A DNA stretch of 8,758 nt, taken from contig SCUQ01000244.1 of assembly GCA_004297635.1 (NCBI GenBank), positions 1 to 8,758 on the forward strand, read 5' to 3'. The notes under the pieces are model-generated. The model ran no database searches. It saw only the letters and a list, made by a program, of their open reading frames with translations, and had not been told where the DNA came from. Both the position numbers and the translations under genes were made by a program. The stretch is from Rhizorhabdus sp. GTDB lineage: Bacteria; Pseudomonadota; Alphaproteobacteria; Sphingomonadales; Sphingomonadaceae. Positions 1 through 7,948 of this stretch are shown in pieces. Numbering within the stretch: the stretch's first letter is position 1; every line of letters starts with the position of its first letter.

Positions 1-185
1 ATTGGCTGTTCGACGACGAACTCGACCTCGTCAATACGCTGGGCGAGCAACTCAAGGCCGCGTGTCAAGGTAGGCCGATTGAAGCGGGTCCAGCAGCTAT
101 TGCGAGCGCTGCTTGGCCTAAGGCTAGAGAGACGGCAGTCGCTCTGTTAGACCTGATGGAAGCGAACGGGGACCTCACACGCTGA
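1..185 (+). CDS. 3' end of an unrecognised gene (5' end outside window)
   Basis: An open frame read from base 3 enters from the left edge and stops at TGA 183-185, giving the last 60 residues of a protein, beginning WLFDDELDLV and ending MEANGDLTR. I do not recognise the family. The tail is Ala/Glu/Leu-rich and looks helical, with a hydrophilic end; no catalytic motif is visible. It is probably real because the stop is followed 15 bases later by an intrinsic terminator on the same strand. Codon use is unlike the rest of the window: about 23 of 60 codons end in A or T, including AGA, TTA, CCA and several GCT, whereas neighbouring genes end almost always in G or C. That suggests a recently acquired segment, but 60 codons is a small sample. 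Function cannot be assigned from this fragment. Confidence 0.6.
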   Translation, partial: WLFDDELDLVNTLGEQLKAACQGRPIEAGPAAIASAAWPKARETAVALLDLMEANGDLTR

Positions 186-200
186 TTACCCGCAATTGGC

Positions 201-224
201 TCGGTTCTGACAAAGCCGATTTTT
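201..224 (+). terminator. Intrinsic terminator of the left-edge gene
   Basis: The stem TCGGTT (201-206) pairs with AGCCGA (214-219), with one T-G wobble at 205/215, around a 7-base loop (207-213). Five T residues (220-224) follow. It lies 15 bases after the TGA at 183-185, where a Rho-independent terminator is expected. It would isolate the downstream gene transcriptionally from the left-edge gene, so that gene needs its own promoter. Confidence 0.6.
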
Positions 225-273
225 GTGAGTGAACGACCTAAACATACACAGCGGTTCCGATCGCACGGCATAT

Positions 274-288
274 GTTCCCTTTTTGTTC
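274..288 (+). promoter_or_regulatory. Putative LexA (SOS) box, GTTC-N7-GTTC
   Basis: GTTC at 274-277 and GTTC at 285-288 are separated by exactly seven bases (CCTTTTT). This matches the direct-repeat operator GTTC-N7-GTTC known for LexA in alphaproteobacteria. It lies in the intergenic stretch after the terminator at 201-224 and 36 bases before the ATG at 325, a position suited to repression of that gene. A chance match of eight fixed bases is plausible somewhere in 8.7 kb but unlikely in this roughly 140-base gap. I could not place convincing -35 and -10 hexamers around it. Confidence 0.55.
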
Positions 289-324
289 TTGCATTTTCGA
301 CCAGAAGATGCTACCCACCAGCCC

Positions 325-708
325 ATGCAGCCTGACATTCTCGCCAGCGCCCCACGCTGCGGCGCGCGCACCCGTGCGGGTACGCCCTGCCGCTCGCCGG
401 CGATCCACGGTCATCGCCGCTGCCGGATGCATGGCGGCAAAGGCAGCGGCGCACCGCGCGGCAATCGCAATGCCTGGCGGCATGGCACCCGCTCCGAAGG
501 CTTCCGCGCCATCGCCCGCTATGTGCGGGAGAGTTCCCGGTTCGTCGCCCTCGCCAACACCATGCTGCGGCTGGACAAGGCGCGCCGGAAAGCCGCCGAG
601 GCGGCACGGCTGGCGCAGCGGCGCGAGGCGCGGCGGATCGCGAAAAACGAAAAACGGACGATCAACCCCATGCACCCGGAAAAACGGGCTGCTGCGGATG
701 CCCTTTTT
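325..708 (+). CDS. Small HGG-motif protein with Cys/His cluster, no in-frame stop before terminator
   Basis: From ATG 325 the frame encodes a basic protein with C12, C22, C33 and H36 (C-X9-C-X10-C-X2-H, possibly metal-binding). Next come HGGKGSGAPRGN (37-48) and NAWRHG (49-54), then an Arg/Ala-rich helical tail (about 58-108) and INPMHPEK (113-120). The Cys/TRxGTPC/RCRMHGG/GAPxGNxNA pattern is familiar from small uncharacterised proteins often found near phage or mobile genes; function is unknown. ATG 325 is preferred over an in-frame GTG at 229, because the longer version would put the SOS box inside the coding region. No strong ribosome binding site is visible. No stop occurs in this frame before the terminator at 680-708; the frame stays open to 1770 only as antisense of thiG. 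I end the gene at the last codon before the expected transcript end. Either the mRNA lacks a stop codon or the gene has lost its true 3' end. Confidence 0.55.
680..708. terminator. Bidirectional intrinsic terminator between HGG gene and thiG
   Basis: On the + strand an A5 run (680-684) and a bulged C lead into GGGC (686-689). A 10-base loop follows, then GCCC (700-703) and T5 (704-708). Read on the - strand, A5 follows the thiG stop codon immediately, then GGGC, the loop, GCCC, one G and T5. The A and T runs let the hairpin end transcripts in both directions. The G/C stem is only four pairs, extended by A-T pairs, so strength is uncertain. Its place between two converging genes supports the call. 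Confidence 0.6.
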
Positions 709-1743
709 CTAGATCAGCCCGGCCAGCGGGCTGCTGGGATCGGCATACATCCGCCGCCCCATCCGCCCGGCGCGATAGGCCAGCCGCCCGCTTTCCACCG
801 CCAGCTTCATCGCGGTGGCCATCATCACCGGGTTCTTTGCCTCCGCGATCGCGGTGTTCATCAGCACGCCCGCGCAGCCCAGCTCCATTGCCGAGGAGGC
901 CTCGGAGGCGGTGCCGACCCCGGCATCGACCAGCACCGGCAGGGTCGTGCCCTCGACGATCAGGCGGATCGTCACCCGGTTCTGGATGCCCAGGCCCGAT
1001 CCGATCGGCGCGCCCAGCGGCATGATCGCCACCGCGCCGACATCCTCCAGCCGCTTGGCCGCGATCGGATCGTCGACGCAATAGACCATCGGCTTGAAGC
1101 CTTCCTTGGCCAGGATCTCGGTCGCGCGCAGCGTCTCCACCATGTCGGGATAGAGGGTGCGGGCCTCGCCCAGCACCTCCAGCTTCACCAGGTCCCAGCC
1201 GCCCGCCTCGCGCGCCAGCCGCAGCGTGCGGATCGCCTCCTCGCCGGTGTAGCAGCCGGCGGTGTTGGGCAGATAGGTGATCTTCTTCGGATCGATATAG
1301 TCGGTCAGCATCGGCGCCTTGGGATCGGCGACGTTCACGCGGCGCACCGCGACGGTGACGATCTCCGCCCCCGAGGCCGCGACCGCCGCCGCGTTCTGCG
1401 CGAAATCCTTATACTTGCCGGTGCCGACGATCAGCCGCGACCGGAAGGTCCGCCCCGCCACCGTCCAGCTGTCGTCCCCCGCGACCGGATGGTCGCTATT
1501 GTTGGCTCCGCTCACCTGATGATCTCCGCCCCCGACAAAATGAACGATCTCCAGATCGTCCCCGTCCTCCAGCACGACCTGCCCCAGCGTCGAGCGCGGC
1601 ACAACCTCCAGATTGCGTTCCACCGCCACCTTGGTCGGCTCCAGCCCCAGCTCCAGCGCCAGCTCGGCGATCGTCATCCCCGCGATGATCCGGCGATGGT
1701 CGCCATTGATCCGCACCTGGATCGTGCCGTCGGGATTGGTCAT
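709..1743 (-). CDS. thiG: ThiS-ThiG fusion: sulfur carrier protein and thiazole synthase
   Basis: This cytoplasmic protein of thiamine biosynthesis forms the thiazole phosphate ring from 1-deoxy-xylulose 5-phosphate, dehydroglycine and sulfur carried by ThiS. Residues 8-73 form a ThiS-like beta-grasp domain (QVRINGD near the start, EIVHFVGGG at 65-73). A hydrophilic linker (about 74-90) leads to the ThiG TIM barrel (91-344). Visible ThiG marks are the Schiff-base lysine K187 in VKLEV and the phosphate-binding stretch [12 protein letters not shown] (244-255). At 344 aa it is about ThiS plus ThiG in length. The start ATG (1741-1743) has a good GGAG five bases upstream. The ThiS Gly-Gly tail, normally a free C-terminus that is adenylated and thiocarboxylated, is internal here. 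Such fusions are known as bifunctional sulfur carrier/thiazole synthase. No other thi gene lies in the window, and no TPP riboswitch core (CUGAGA) is visible upstream. Confidence 0.95.
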   Translation of the reverse strand: MTNPDGTIQVRINGDHRRIIAGMTIAELALELGLEPTKVAVERNLEVVPRSTLGQVVLEDGDDLEIVHFVGGGDHQVSGANNSDHPVAGDDSWTVAGRTFRSRLIVGTGKYKDFAQNAAAVAASGAEIVTVAVRRVNVADPKAPMLTDYIDPKKITYLPNTAGCYTGEEAIRTLRLAREAGGWDLVKLEVLGEARTLYPDMVETLRATEILAKEGFKPMVYCVDDPIAAKRLEDVGAVAIMPLGAPIGSGLGIQNRVTIRLIVEGTTLPVLVDAGVGTASEASSAMELGCAGVLMNTAIAEAKNPVMMATAMKLAVESGRLAYRAGRMGRRMYADPSSPLAGLI

Positions 1744-1780
1744 TGCTTCTCCAATGCGCTTTCGCTTTAGCTTCGGGGGT

Positions 1781-1810
1781 CATATAGGGATGCCGGTCGC
1801 ACCCTCGCAA
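1781..1810 (-). promoter_or_regulatory. Candidate sigma70-type promoter for thiSG
   Basis: On the - strand a TTGCGA hexamer (1810-1805) and a TATATG hexamer (1786-1781) are separated by 18 bases, each matching four of six consensus positions. Transcription would start around 1774, leaving a leader of about 30 bases before the thiSG ATG at 1743. The same A/T-rich core read on the + strand gives TATAGG (1783-1788), a weaker possible -10 for aroQ, so the two divergent genes may share this 83-base control region. Confidence 0.35.
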
Positions 1811-1826
1811 CGGAAAGGCTTGCCGC

Positions 1827-2267
1827 GTGGCGGATCGTCCGGTCATCTTCGTACTCAACGGCCCCAACCTCAACATGCTGGGGACGCGCGAACCCGAAAT
1901 CTACGGCACGACGACGCTCGACGACATCGCCGGCATGATGGAGGATCGCGCGCTGGAACTGGGCGTGGAGATCGACATGCGCCAGTCGAACCATGAAGGC
2001 CATCTGGTCGACTGGATTCAGGAGGCCAACGCGTCGGGCGCCAAGGCGGTGATCATCAATCCGGGCGCCTACACCCACACGTCGATCGCGCTGCACGACG
2101 CGATCAAGGGGGTGACGATCCCGGTGATCGAGGTCCACCTGTCGAACCCGCATGCGCGTGAGGCCTTCCGCCATGTCAGCTTCGTCGGGCAGGCTGCGAA
2201 GGGCTCGATCATGGGCTTCGGCGCGCAAAGCTACATGCTGGCGCTGGACGCCGCCGCCCGCATCTGA
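1827..2267 (+). CDS. aroQ: Type II 3-dehydroquinate dehydratase
   Basis: Cytoplasmic shikimate-pathway enzyme converting 3-dehydroquinate to 3-dehydroshikimate for chorismate and aromatic amino acids. At 146 aa it has the usual length of the dodecameric type II family. Family marks are [20 protein letters not shown] (8-27), with lid residues R21 and catalytic Y26; [10 protein letters not shown] (77-86), with N78; and EVHLSNPH (102-109), with catalytic H104. FRHVS follows, with R115. Translation starts at GTG 1827, supported by GGAAAGG at 1812-1818, nine bases upstream, and because the next residues match a normal AroQ N-terminus. It is first in a same-strand run with accB, 40 bp on, an arrangement common in proteobacteria. 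Confidence 0.96.
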   Translation: MADRPVIFVLNGPNLNMLGTREPEIYGTTTLDDIAGMMEDRALELGVEIDMRQSNHEGHLVDWIQEANASGAKAVIINPGAYTHTSIALHDAIKGVTIPVIEVHLSNPHAREAFRHVSFVGQAAKGSIMGFGAQSYMLALDAAARI

Positions 2268-2307
2268 CAATGGCGTCCGCCACGGATCAACAATCGACGA
2301 GCAACTG

Positions 2308-2784
2308 ATGGCCGAACAATCGCAGGGGAAAGCAATGCAGGTCGATCCCGAACTGGTGCGCCAGCTTGCGACGCTGCTGGACGATACCAATCTGACCGAG
2401 ATCGAGGTTCAGGACGGTGAGCGCCGCATCAAGGTCGCGCGCAACATCACGGTCGGCGCCGCCGCGCCCGTCTATGCCGCCCCGGCGGCCGCTGCCCCCG
2501 CGCCTGCCGCTGCCGCGCCCGCCGCGGCGCCGGAAGCCGCCGCCGATCATCCCGGCACGGTCAAGTCGCCGATGGTCGGCACCGTCTATCTGACGCCGGA
2601 GCCGGGCGCGAAGCCCTTCGCCAGCGTCGGCGACAAGGTGGCCGCCGGCCAGACCCTGCTGATCGTCGAGGCGATGAAGGTGATGAACGCCATCCCCGCC
2701 CCGCGCGCCGGCACGATCAAGGCGGTCCTCGTCGAAAGCGGCCAGCCCGTGGAATATGATCAGCCCCTCGTGGTCGTGGAATAA
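2308..2784 (+). CDS. accB: Biotin carboxyl carrier protein of acetyl-CoA carboxylase
   Basis: This subunit carries the biotin that AccC carboxylates and the carboxyltransferase discharges onto acetyl-CoA, the first committed step of fatty acid synthesis. From ATG 2308 it is 158 aa. An N-terminal segment (about 11-48, [20 protein letters not shown]) precedes an Ala/Pro-rich flexible linker (about 51-79). The biotinyl domain (about 83-158) contains EAMKVMN at 121-127, with K124 as the biotinylation site. A second in-frame ATG at 2335 has the stronger ribosome binding site (AGGGGAAAG, 2323-2331), which would give 149 aa. I keep 2308 because an N-terminal extension leading into an AMxVD segment seems typical of related proteins, but this is uncertain. 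The stop is only 6 bp before accC, so expression is probably coupled. Confidence 0.95.
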   Translation: MAEQSQGKAMQVDPELVRQLATLLDDTNLTEIEVQDGERRIKVARNITVGAAAPVYAAPAAAAPAPAAAAPAAAPEAAADHPGTVKSPMVGTVYLTPEPGAKPFASVGDKVAAGQTLLIVEAMKVMNAIPAPRAGTIKAVLVESGQPVEYDQPLVVVE

Positions 2785-2790
2785 ATCGCC

Positions 2791-4142
<1,352 letters not shown>

Positions 4143-4146
<4 letters not shown>

Positions 4147-4481
4147 AGGCAGTGATCTGGCACAATCCACGCTGTTCCAAGTCGCGCGAGGCGCTGGCGA
4201 TCCTTCAGGATGCGCCCGGCGTCGAGCTCGAGATCGTCGACTATCTCAAGACCCCGCCGAGCCGCGCCGCGATCGCCGCGATGTACAGGAAGGCCGGGAT
4301 GACCGCCGCCGAAGGCCTGCGCAAGGCCGAACCCGGCGCGAAGCCGCTCAAGGGCGCCAGCGAGGACGCGATCCTCGACGCGATGGCCGCCGACCCGATC
4401 CTGATCGAACGCCCGCTGGTCGAAACATCGAAGGGCGCCCGGCTGGGCCGCCCGCCCGAGAAGGTGCGGGAGATCCTGTAG
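4143..4481 (+). CDS. arsC: ArsC-family (glutaredoxin-type) arsenate reductase-like protein
   Basis: A 112-aa thioredoxin-fold protein of the ArsC/Spx/YffB superfamily. [13 protein letters not shown] (6-18) contains C11, the residue that binds arsenate in ArsC. Conserved arginines appear at the expected places: R60 in LRKAEPG, R90 in IERPLV and R103 in LGRPPEKV, matching the anion-binding arginines of E. coli ArsC (R60, R94, R107). Family knowledge therefore supports glutathione/glutaredoxin-dependent arsenate reduction. However, no arsenic regulator or efflux gene is nearby. It is the last gene of an acetyl-CoA carboxylase operon, so a housekeeping thiol-redox role is equally possible. The ATG overlaps the accC stop by 4 bp, and the in-frame upstream extension lies inside accC and is discarded. 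The TAG stop (4479-4481) directly abuts the smc stop. Confidence 0.88.
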
Positions 4482-7400
4482 CTACTCGGCGGCCAGCAGC
4501 TGCTCCGCCCCGCCCAGGTCGACCGACACCAGCCGGCTGACGCCGCGCTCTACCATGGTGACGCCGAACAGCCGGTGCATCCGGCTCATCGTCACCGCAT
4601 TATGGGTGACGATCAGATAGCGGGTCTCGGTCTCGCGGGTCATCGCGACGAGCAGGTCGCAGAAGCGCTCGATATTGGCATCGTCCAGCGGCGCATCGAC
4701 CTCGTCGAGCACGCAGATCGGCGCGGGGTTGGTCAGGAACAGCGCGAAGATCAGCGCCACCGCCGTCAACGCCTGCTCGCCCCCCGACAGCAGGGTCAGC
4801 GACGACAGGTTCTTGCCCGGCGGCTGCGCCATGATCTCCAGCCCGGCTTCCAGCGGATCGTCGCTGTCGATCAGCGCCAGATGCGCCTCGCCGCCGGCGA
4901 ACAGGGTCGTGAACAGACGCCGGAAATGGCCGTTGACCGCCTCGAACGCCGCGAGCAGCCGGGTCCGCCCTTCGCGGTTGAGGCTGCCGATCGAGCCGCG
5001 CAGCCGGTTGATCGCCTGGTACAGCTCGTCGCGCTCGGCGATGCTGGTGCCCTGCTGCGCCTCGATCTCGGCCAGCTCGCTCTCGGCGACCAGATTGACC
5101 GGCCCGATCCGCTCGCGATCGGCGGTCAGCCGGTCGAGCCGCGCCGATTCGGTCGGCCCGTCCGCCACCTCGTCGCCGACGAAGCCCACCTTCTCGGGCA
5201 ACACCGGCGCCGGGCATTCGAAGCGCTCGCCCGAGATCCGGCTCATCTCGATCCGGCGCTGCTCCTGATTCTCGAAACGCGCCTGCGCGCCGGCCCGCCC
5301 CTCGCGCGCCGCCGCCAGCGCCTCGCCCGCCTGGGCGACATCCGCCTCGATCCGGCGCAGCTCGCCTTCGGCGACCCGCTCGGCCTCGCGCGCGGCGTCC
5401 GCCGCCTGTTCGGCGGCCCGCGCGTCGGCGCCGATGCCGTCGATCAGCGCCTGCAATTCCTCCGGCCGCCCGTCGAGCGCCTTCGTCTCCTTCTCGATCG
5501 CGGCGGCGCGCGCATCCATCTCGGCGATACGGCTCGCGGCATCGCCCGCGCGGCTCTTCCAGTTCTTCGCCTCGTCGCGCGCCGCGCGCTGGCGCTGCGT
5601 GTCCGCCGATACCGCCTGCGCCAGGCTCATCGACTGCCCCCGCGCCTCGAACAGCCGCGCGCGCACCGCCTCGCTTGCCGCGCGCAGCCTGTCGACCTCG
5701 GCGCGGCTCGCCTCGCCGTCGGGCAGCGCCATCATCGCCGTCATCTGCGTCTGAACCAGATCGCCCGCCTCGTCCGCCTCGGCCTTCGCGCGGGTCTGGC
5801 GTTCGGCCATCGCGCTCTGCTGGGCGGCAAGGCGCTCGATCGCGGTTGTGGCCTGGTCCTCGTCGCGAATCGCGTTGCGCTGGGCGGCCTCCGCGCGTGC
5901 CAGTTCGCCGCGCGCCACATCGATCGCCGCCTTCGCCGCCTGGGTCGCGCCATTGGCCTCGGCCAGCGCCGCCTGCGCGCCCTCCAGCTCGGCACGCGCC
6001 GCCGGCAGCGCCGCGTTCAGCTCGGCGAGGCGATTGGCCCGCACCAGCCGCTCGGCCGCCGCCGCGCCGACATTCGCCGCAACGAAGCCGTCCCAGCGCC
6101 GCATCCGCCCGTCACGGGTGACGAGCCGCTGCCCGACCGCAAGCGGGATGCTGCCGTCATCGCTCGCGACCACCGCCACCTGCGCCAGTCGCCGCGCCAG
6201 CTCGGCCGGCGCTTCGACATGATCGGCCAGCCGTTCCGCTCCGGCCGGCAGCGCCGGGTCCGCACCGGGCGCCGCTCCCGCCCAGCGCAACGGCCCCTCG
6301 CCACCGATCGCCGCATCGAGATCGTCGCCCAGCGCCGCCGCCAGCGCACGCTCATAGCCGGGCGCGGCCTTGATCCGGTCGATCGCGCGGTCGCCCCGGC
6401 TCGTTCCGCTCGCCGCCTTCTCCAGCGACCGCGCCTCCGATTCGAGCGCCGCCAGCGCAGCCCGTGCCGATCCGCTCGCCGCCTCCGCCTCGTCGCGGCG
6501 CTGGGCGGCCGCGGCACGGGCTTCCTCCGCCCCGCCGATCGCCGCCATCGCCGCCGCTATCGCCCGCTCGGCAATCTCGCGCGCGCCGACCGCCGCCGCC
6601 CGGCGCGCGACCAGCGGTGCCTCGTCACCCAGCGCCAAAAGCTCCCGCGCGATCCGCTGGACCTCGGCCTGAGCGCGGTCGAGCCGCTGCCGGGCCGCCG
6701 TCACATTGGCCTGCGCCACGCGCATGTCCGCCTGTTCGGCGGCGAAAGCCGCCTGCGCCTTCGCGACCGCAAGTTCTGCCTCGCGCGCTTCCGCCTCGGC
6801 ATCGCGGACCTGCGAGTCGACCGCCGACTGGCGGACGCTCGCCTCCTCGATCCGGCGCCCGAGCTCCTTCTCCTCGGCCGCCAGCGCGTTCAGCGCCGCC
6901 GAAGCATCGATCGCCAGCCGATCCTCACGCGCACGATCACGGCCCAGCGTGTCGCGCGCCTGGGCGATATCGGCGATCCTGCGGCGGACCCCCTCCAGCT
7001 CGCCGGTCAGGGTCGCCAGCCGGTGCGACAGGCCGGTCGATCGCTCACGCAGGGTCTGCGCCGCCGTGCGGGCGTCGGCCACCTTGCGGACCGCCTCGGC
7101 CTGCCGGGCCACGACATCGCGCTGCGCCTCGCTCGCCTGGGCGACCAGCGCCTCGGCAGCGCTCGCCTCCCTGCGCGCCGCTTCGGCGGCGGCGGCGGCG
7201 TCCCGCCAGCGCGAGAAGATCAGCCGCGCCTCGGCGATCCTGATCTGCTCGCTCAGCGCCTTGTACCGCTCGGCGGCGCGTGCCTGGCGCCGTAGCGATG
7301 CGGTGCGCGTCTCCATGTCGGCGATCAGTTCGTCGAGGCGCGTCAGATTTGTCTCCGTCGCGCGCAGCTTCTGCTCGGCATCCTTGCGGCGGACATGGAG

Positions 7401-7904
7401 CCCGGCGATCCCCGCCGCCTCCTCCAGCATCTGGCGCCGTTCGGCCGGCTTGGCCGCGATCACCGCCGCGATCCGCCCCTGGCTCACCAGCGCGGGCGAA
7501 TGGGCGCCGGTCGCGGCGTCGGCGAAAAGCAGGCCGACATCTTTCTGGCGCACGTCACGACCGTTCATGCGATAGGCGGAGCCCGCGCCGCGCTCGATCC
7601 GGCGGGTGACTTCGACCTCGCGATCCTCATCGGCTTCGGCCGACGGCCGCTCGGTGAACAATGTGACCTCGGCGAAGTCGCGCGCCGGGCGGGTGGTGGT
7701 GCCCGCGAAGATCACATCCTCCATGCCGCCGCCGCGCATCGATTTGGCGCTCGATTCGCCCATTACCCAGCGAATCGCTTCCAGCAGATTGGATTTGCCG
7801 CAACCGTTCGGCCCGACGATGCCCGTCAGGCCGCGTTCGATGATCAGCTCGGCCGGCTCGACGAAGCTCTTGAAACCCGACAGGCGGAGCTTGCGGATGC
7901 GCAT
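4482..7904 (-). CDS. smc: Chromosome segregation protein SMC
   Basis: Condensin ATPase that, with the kleisin ScpA and ScpB, extrudes and organises chromosomal DNA in the cytoplasm. At 1140 aa it is full length. The N-terminal head has FKSFVEPAEL (11-20), Walker A GPNGCGKSN (31-39) and SQGRI (141-145). A coiled coil (about 170-500) leads to the hinge (about 505-620; DRIKAAPGYERALAAALGDD, then TRDGRMRRWDGFV) and a returning coiled coil (about 625-930). The C-terminal head (GPVNL at 934-938) carries the signature LSGGEQALTA (1039-1048) and Walker B PICVLDEVDAP, with D1067/E1068. The switch histidine is H1101 in VTHN. All ATPase motifs are intact. The ATG (7902-7904) has a weak ribosome binding site. 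It lies 44 bp after the DsbA-like gene, an order I recognise from other alphaproteobacteria, so the two are probably co-transcribed. scpA and scpB are not in the window. Confidence 0.97.
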   Translation of the reverse strand: MRIRKLRLSGFKSFVEPAELIIERGLTGIVGPNGCGKSNLLEAIRWVMGESSAKSMRGGGMEDVIFAGTTTRPARDFAEVTLFTERPSAEADEDREVEVTRRIERGAGSAYRMNGRDVRQKDVGLLFADAATGAHSPALVSQGRIAAVIAAKPAERRQMLEEAAGIAGLHVRRKDAEQKLRATETNLTRLDELIADMETRTASLRRQARAAERYKALSEQIRIAEARLIFSRWRDAAAAAEAARREASAAEALVAQASEAQRDVVARQAEAVRKVADARTAAQTLRERSTGLSHRLATLTGELEGVRRRIADIAQARDTLGRDRAREDRLAIDASAALNALAAEEKELGRRIEEASVRQSAVDSQVRDAEAEAREAELAVAKAQAAFAAEQADMRVAQANVTAARQRLDRAQAEVQRIARELLALGDEAPLVARRAAAVGAREIAERAIAAAMAAIGGAEEARAAAAQRRDEAEAASGSARAALAALESEARSLEKAASGTSRGDRAIDRIKAAPGYERALAAALGDDLDAAIGGEGPLRWAGAAPGADPALPAGAERLADHVEAPAELARRLAQVAVVASDDGSIPLAVGQRLVTRDGRMRRWDGFVAANVGAAAAERLVRANRLAELNAALPAARAELEGAQAALAEANGATQAAKAAIDVARGELARAEAAQRNAIRDEDQATTAIERLAAQQSAMAERQTRAKAEADEAGDLVQTQMTAMMALPDGEASRAEVDRLRAASEAVRARLFEARGQSMSLAQAVSADTQRQRAARDEAKNWKSRAGDAASRIAEMDARAAAIEKETKALDGRPEELQALIDGIGADARAAEQAADAAREAERVAEGELRRIEADVAQAGEALAAAREGRAGAQARFENQEQRRIEMSRISGERFECPAPVLPEKVGFVGDEVADGPTESARLDRLTADRERIGPVNLVAESELAEIEAQQGTSIAERDELYQAINRLRGSIGSLNREGRTRLLAAFEAVNGHFRRLFTTLFAGGEAHLALIDSDDPLEAGLEIMAQPPGKNLSSLTLLSGGEQALTAVALIFALFLTNPAPICVLDEVDAPLDDANIERFCDLLVAMTRETETRYLIVTHNAVTMSRMHRLFGVTMVERGVSRLVSVDLGGAEQLLAAE

Positions 7905-7948
7905 CGGCGGTTCAGCAGGGCTCCACCGCCAGCCAGCCGCCGCTCATA

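Noticed and set aside
229..231. GTG at 229 as start of the HGG-motif gene
   Set aside because: It would add 32 residues without a familiar pattern and place the SOS box inside the coding sequence. ATG 325 fits the motif-containing protein better.
238..675. 145-codon - strand frame opposite the HGG-motif gene
   Set aside because: Its starts and ends make no sense with the terminators. The + strand product carries the recognisable Cys/His/HGG pattern, whereas this one has no motif.
709..1770. Continuation of the + strand HGG frame as a 513-residue protein
   Set aside because: From 709 onward it is antisense to the clearly real thiSG. The predicted residues are His/Arg/Asp/Gln-rich without any recognisable domain, as expected for the reverse of a GC-biased gene.
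1744..1826. TPP riboswitch upstream of thiSG
   Set aside because: The leader is only about 30 bases and lacks the CUGAGA core and paired arms. There is no room for the element.
2511..2545. GCC/GCG-rich repeat tract in accB
   Set aside because: This is the ordinary Ala/Pro linker of biotin carboxyl carrier proteins, not a genetic repeat element.
7186..7202. Run of GGC/GCG triplets (cggcggcggcggcg) in smc
   Set aside because: It encodes an alanine run in the SMC coiled coil; there is no sign of a mobile or regulatory repeat.
4575..7295. 906-codon open frame on the + strand opposite smc
   Set aside because: smc has every expected motif on the other strand. The antisense product is low-complexity Arg/Leu/Gln/Ala-rich and arises because stop codons are rare opposite G/C-ending codons.
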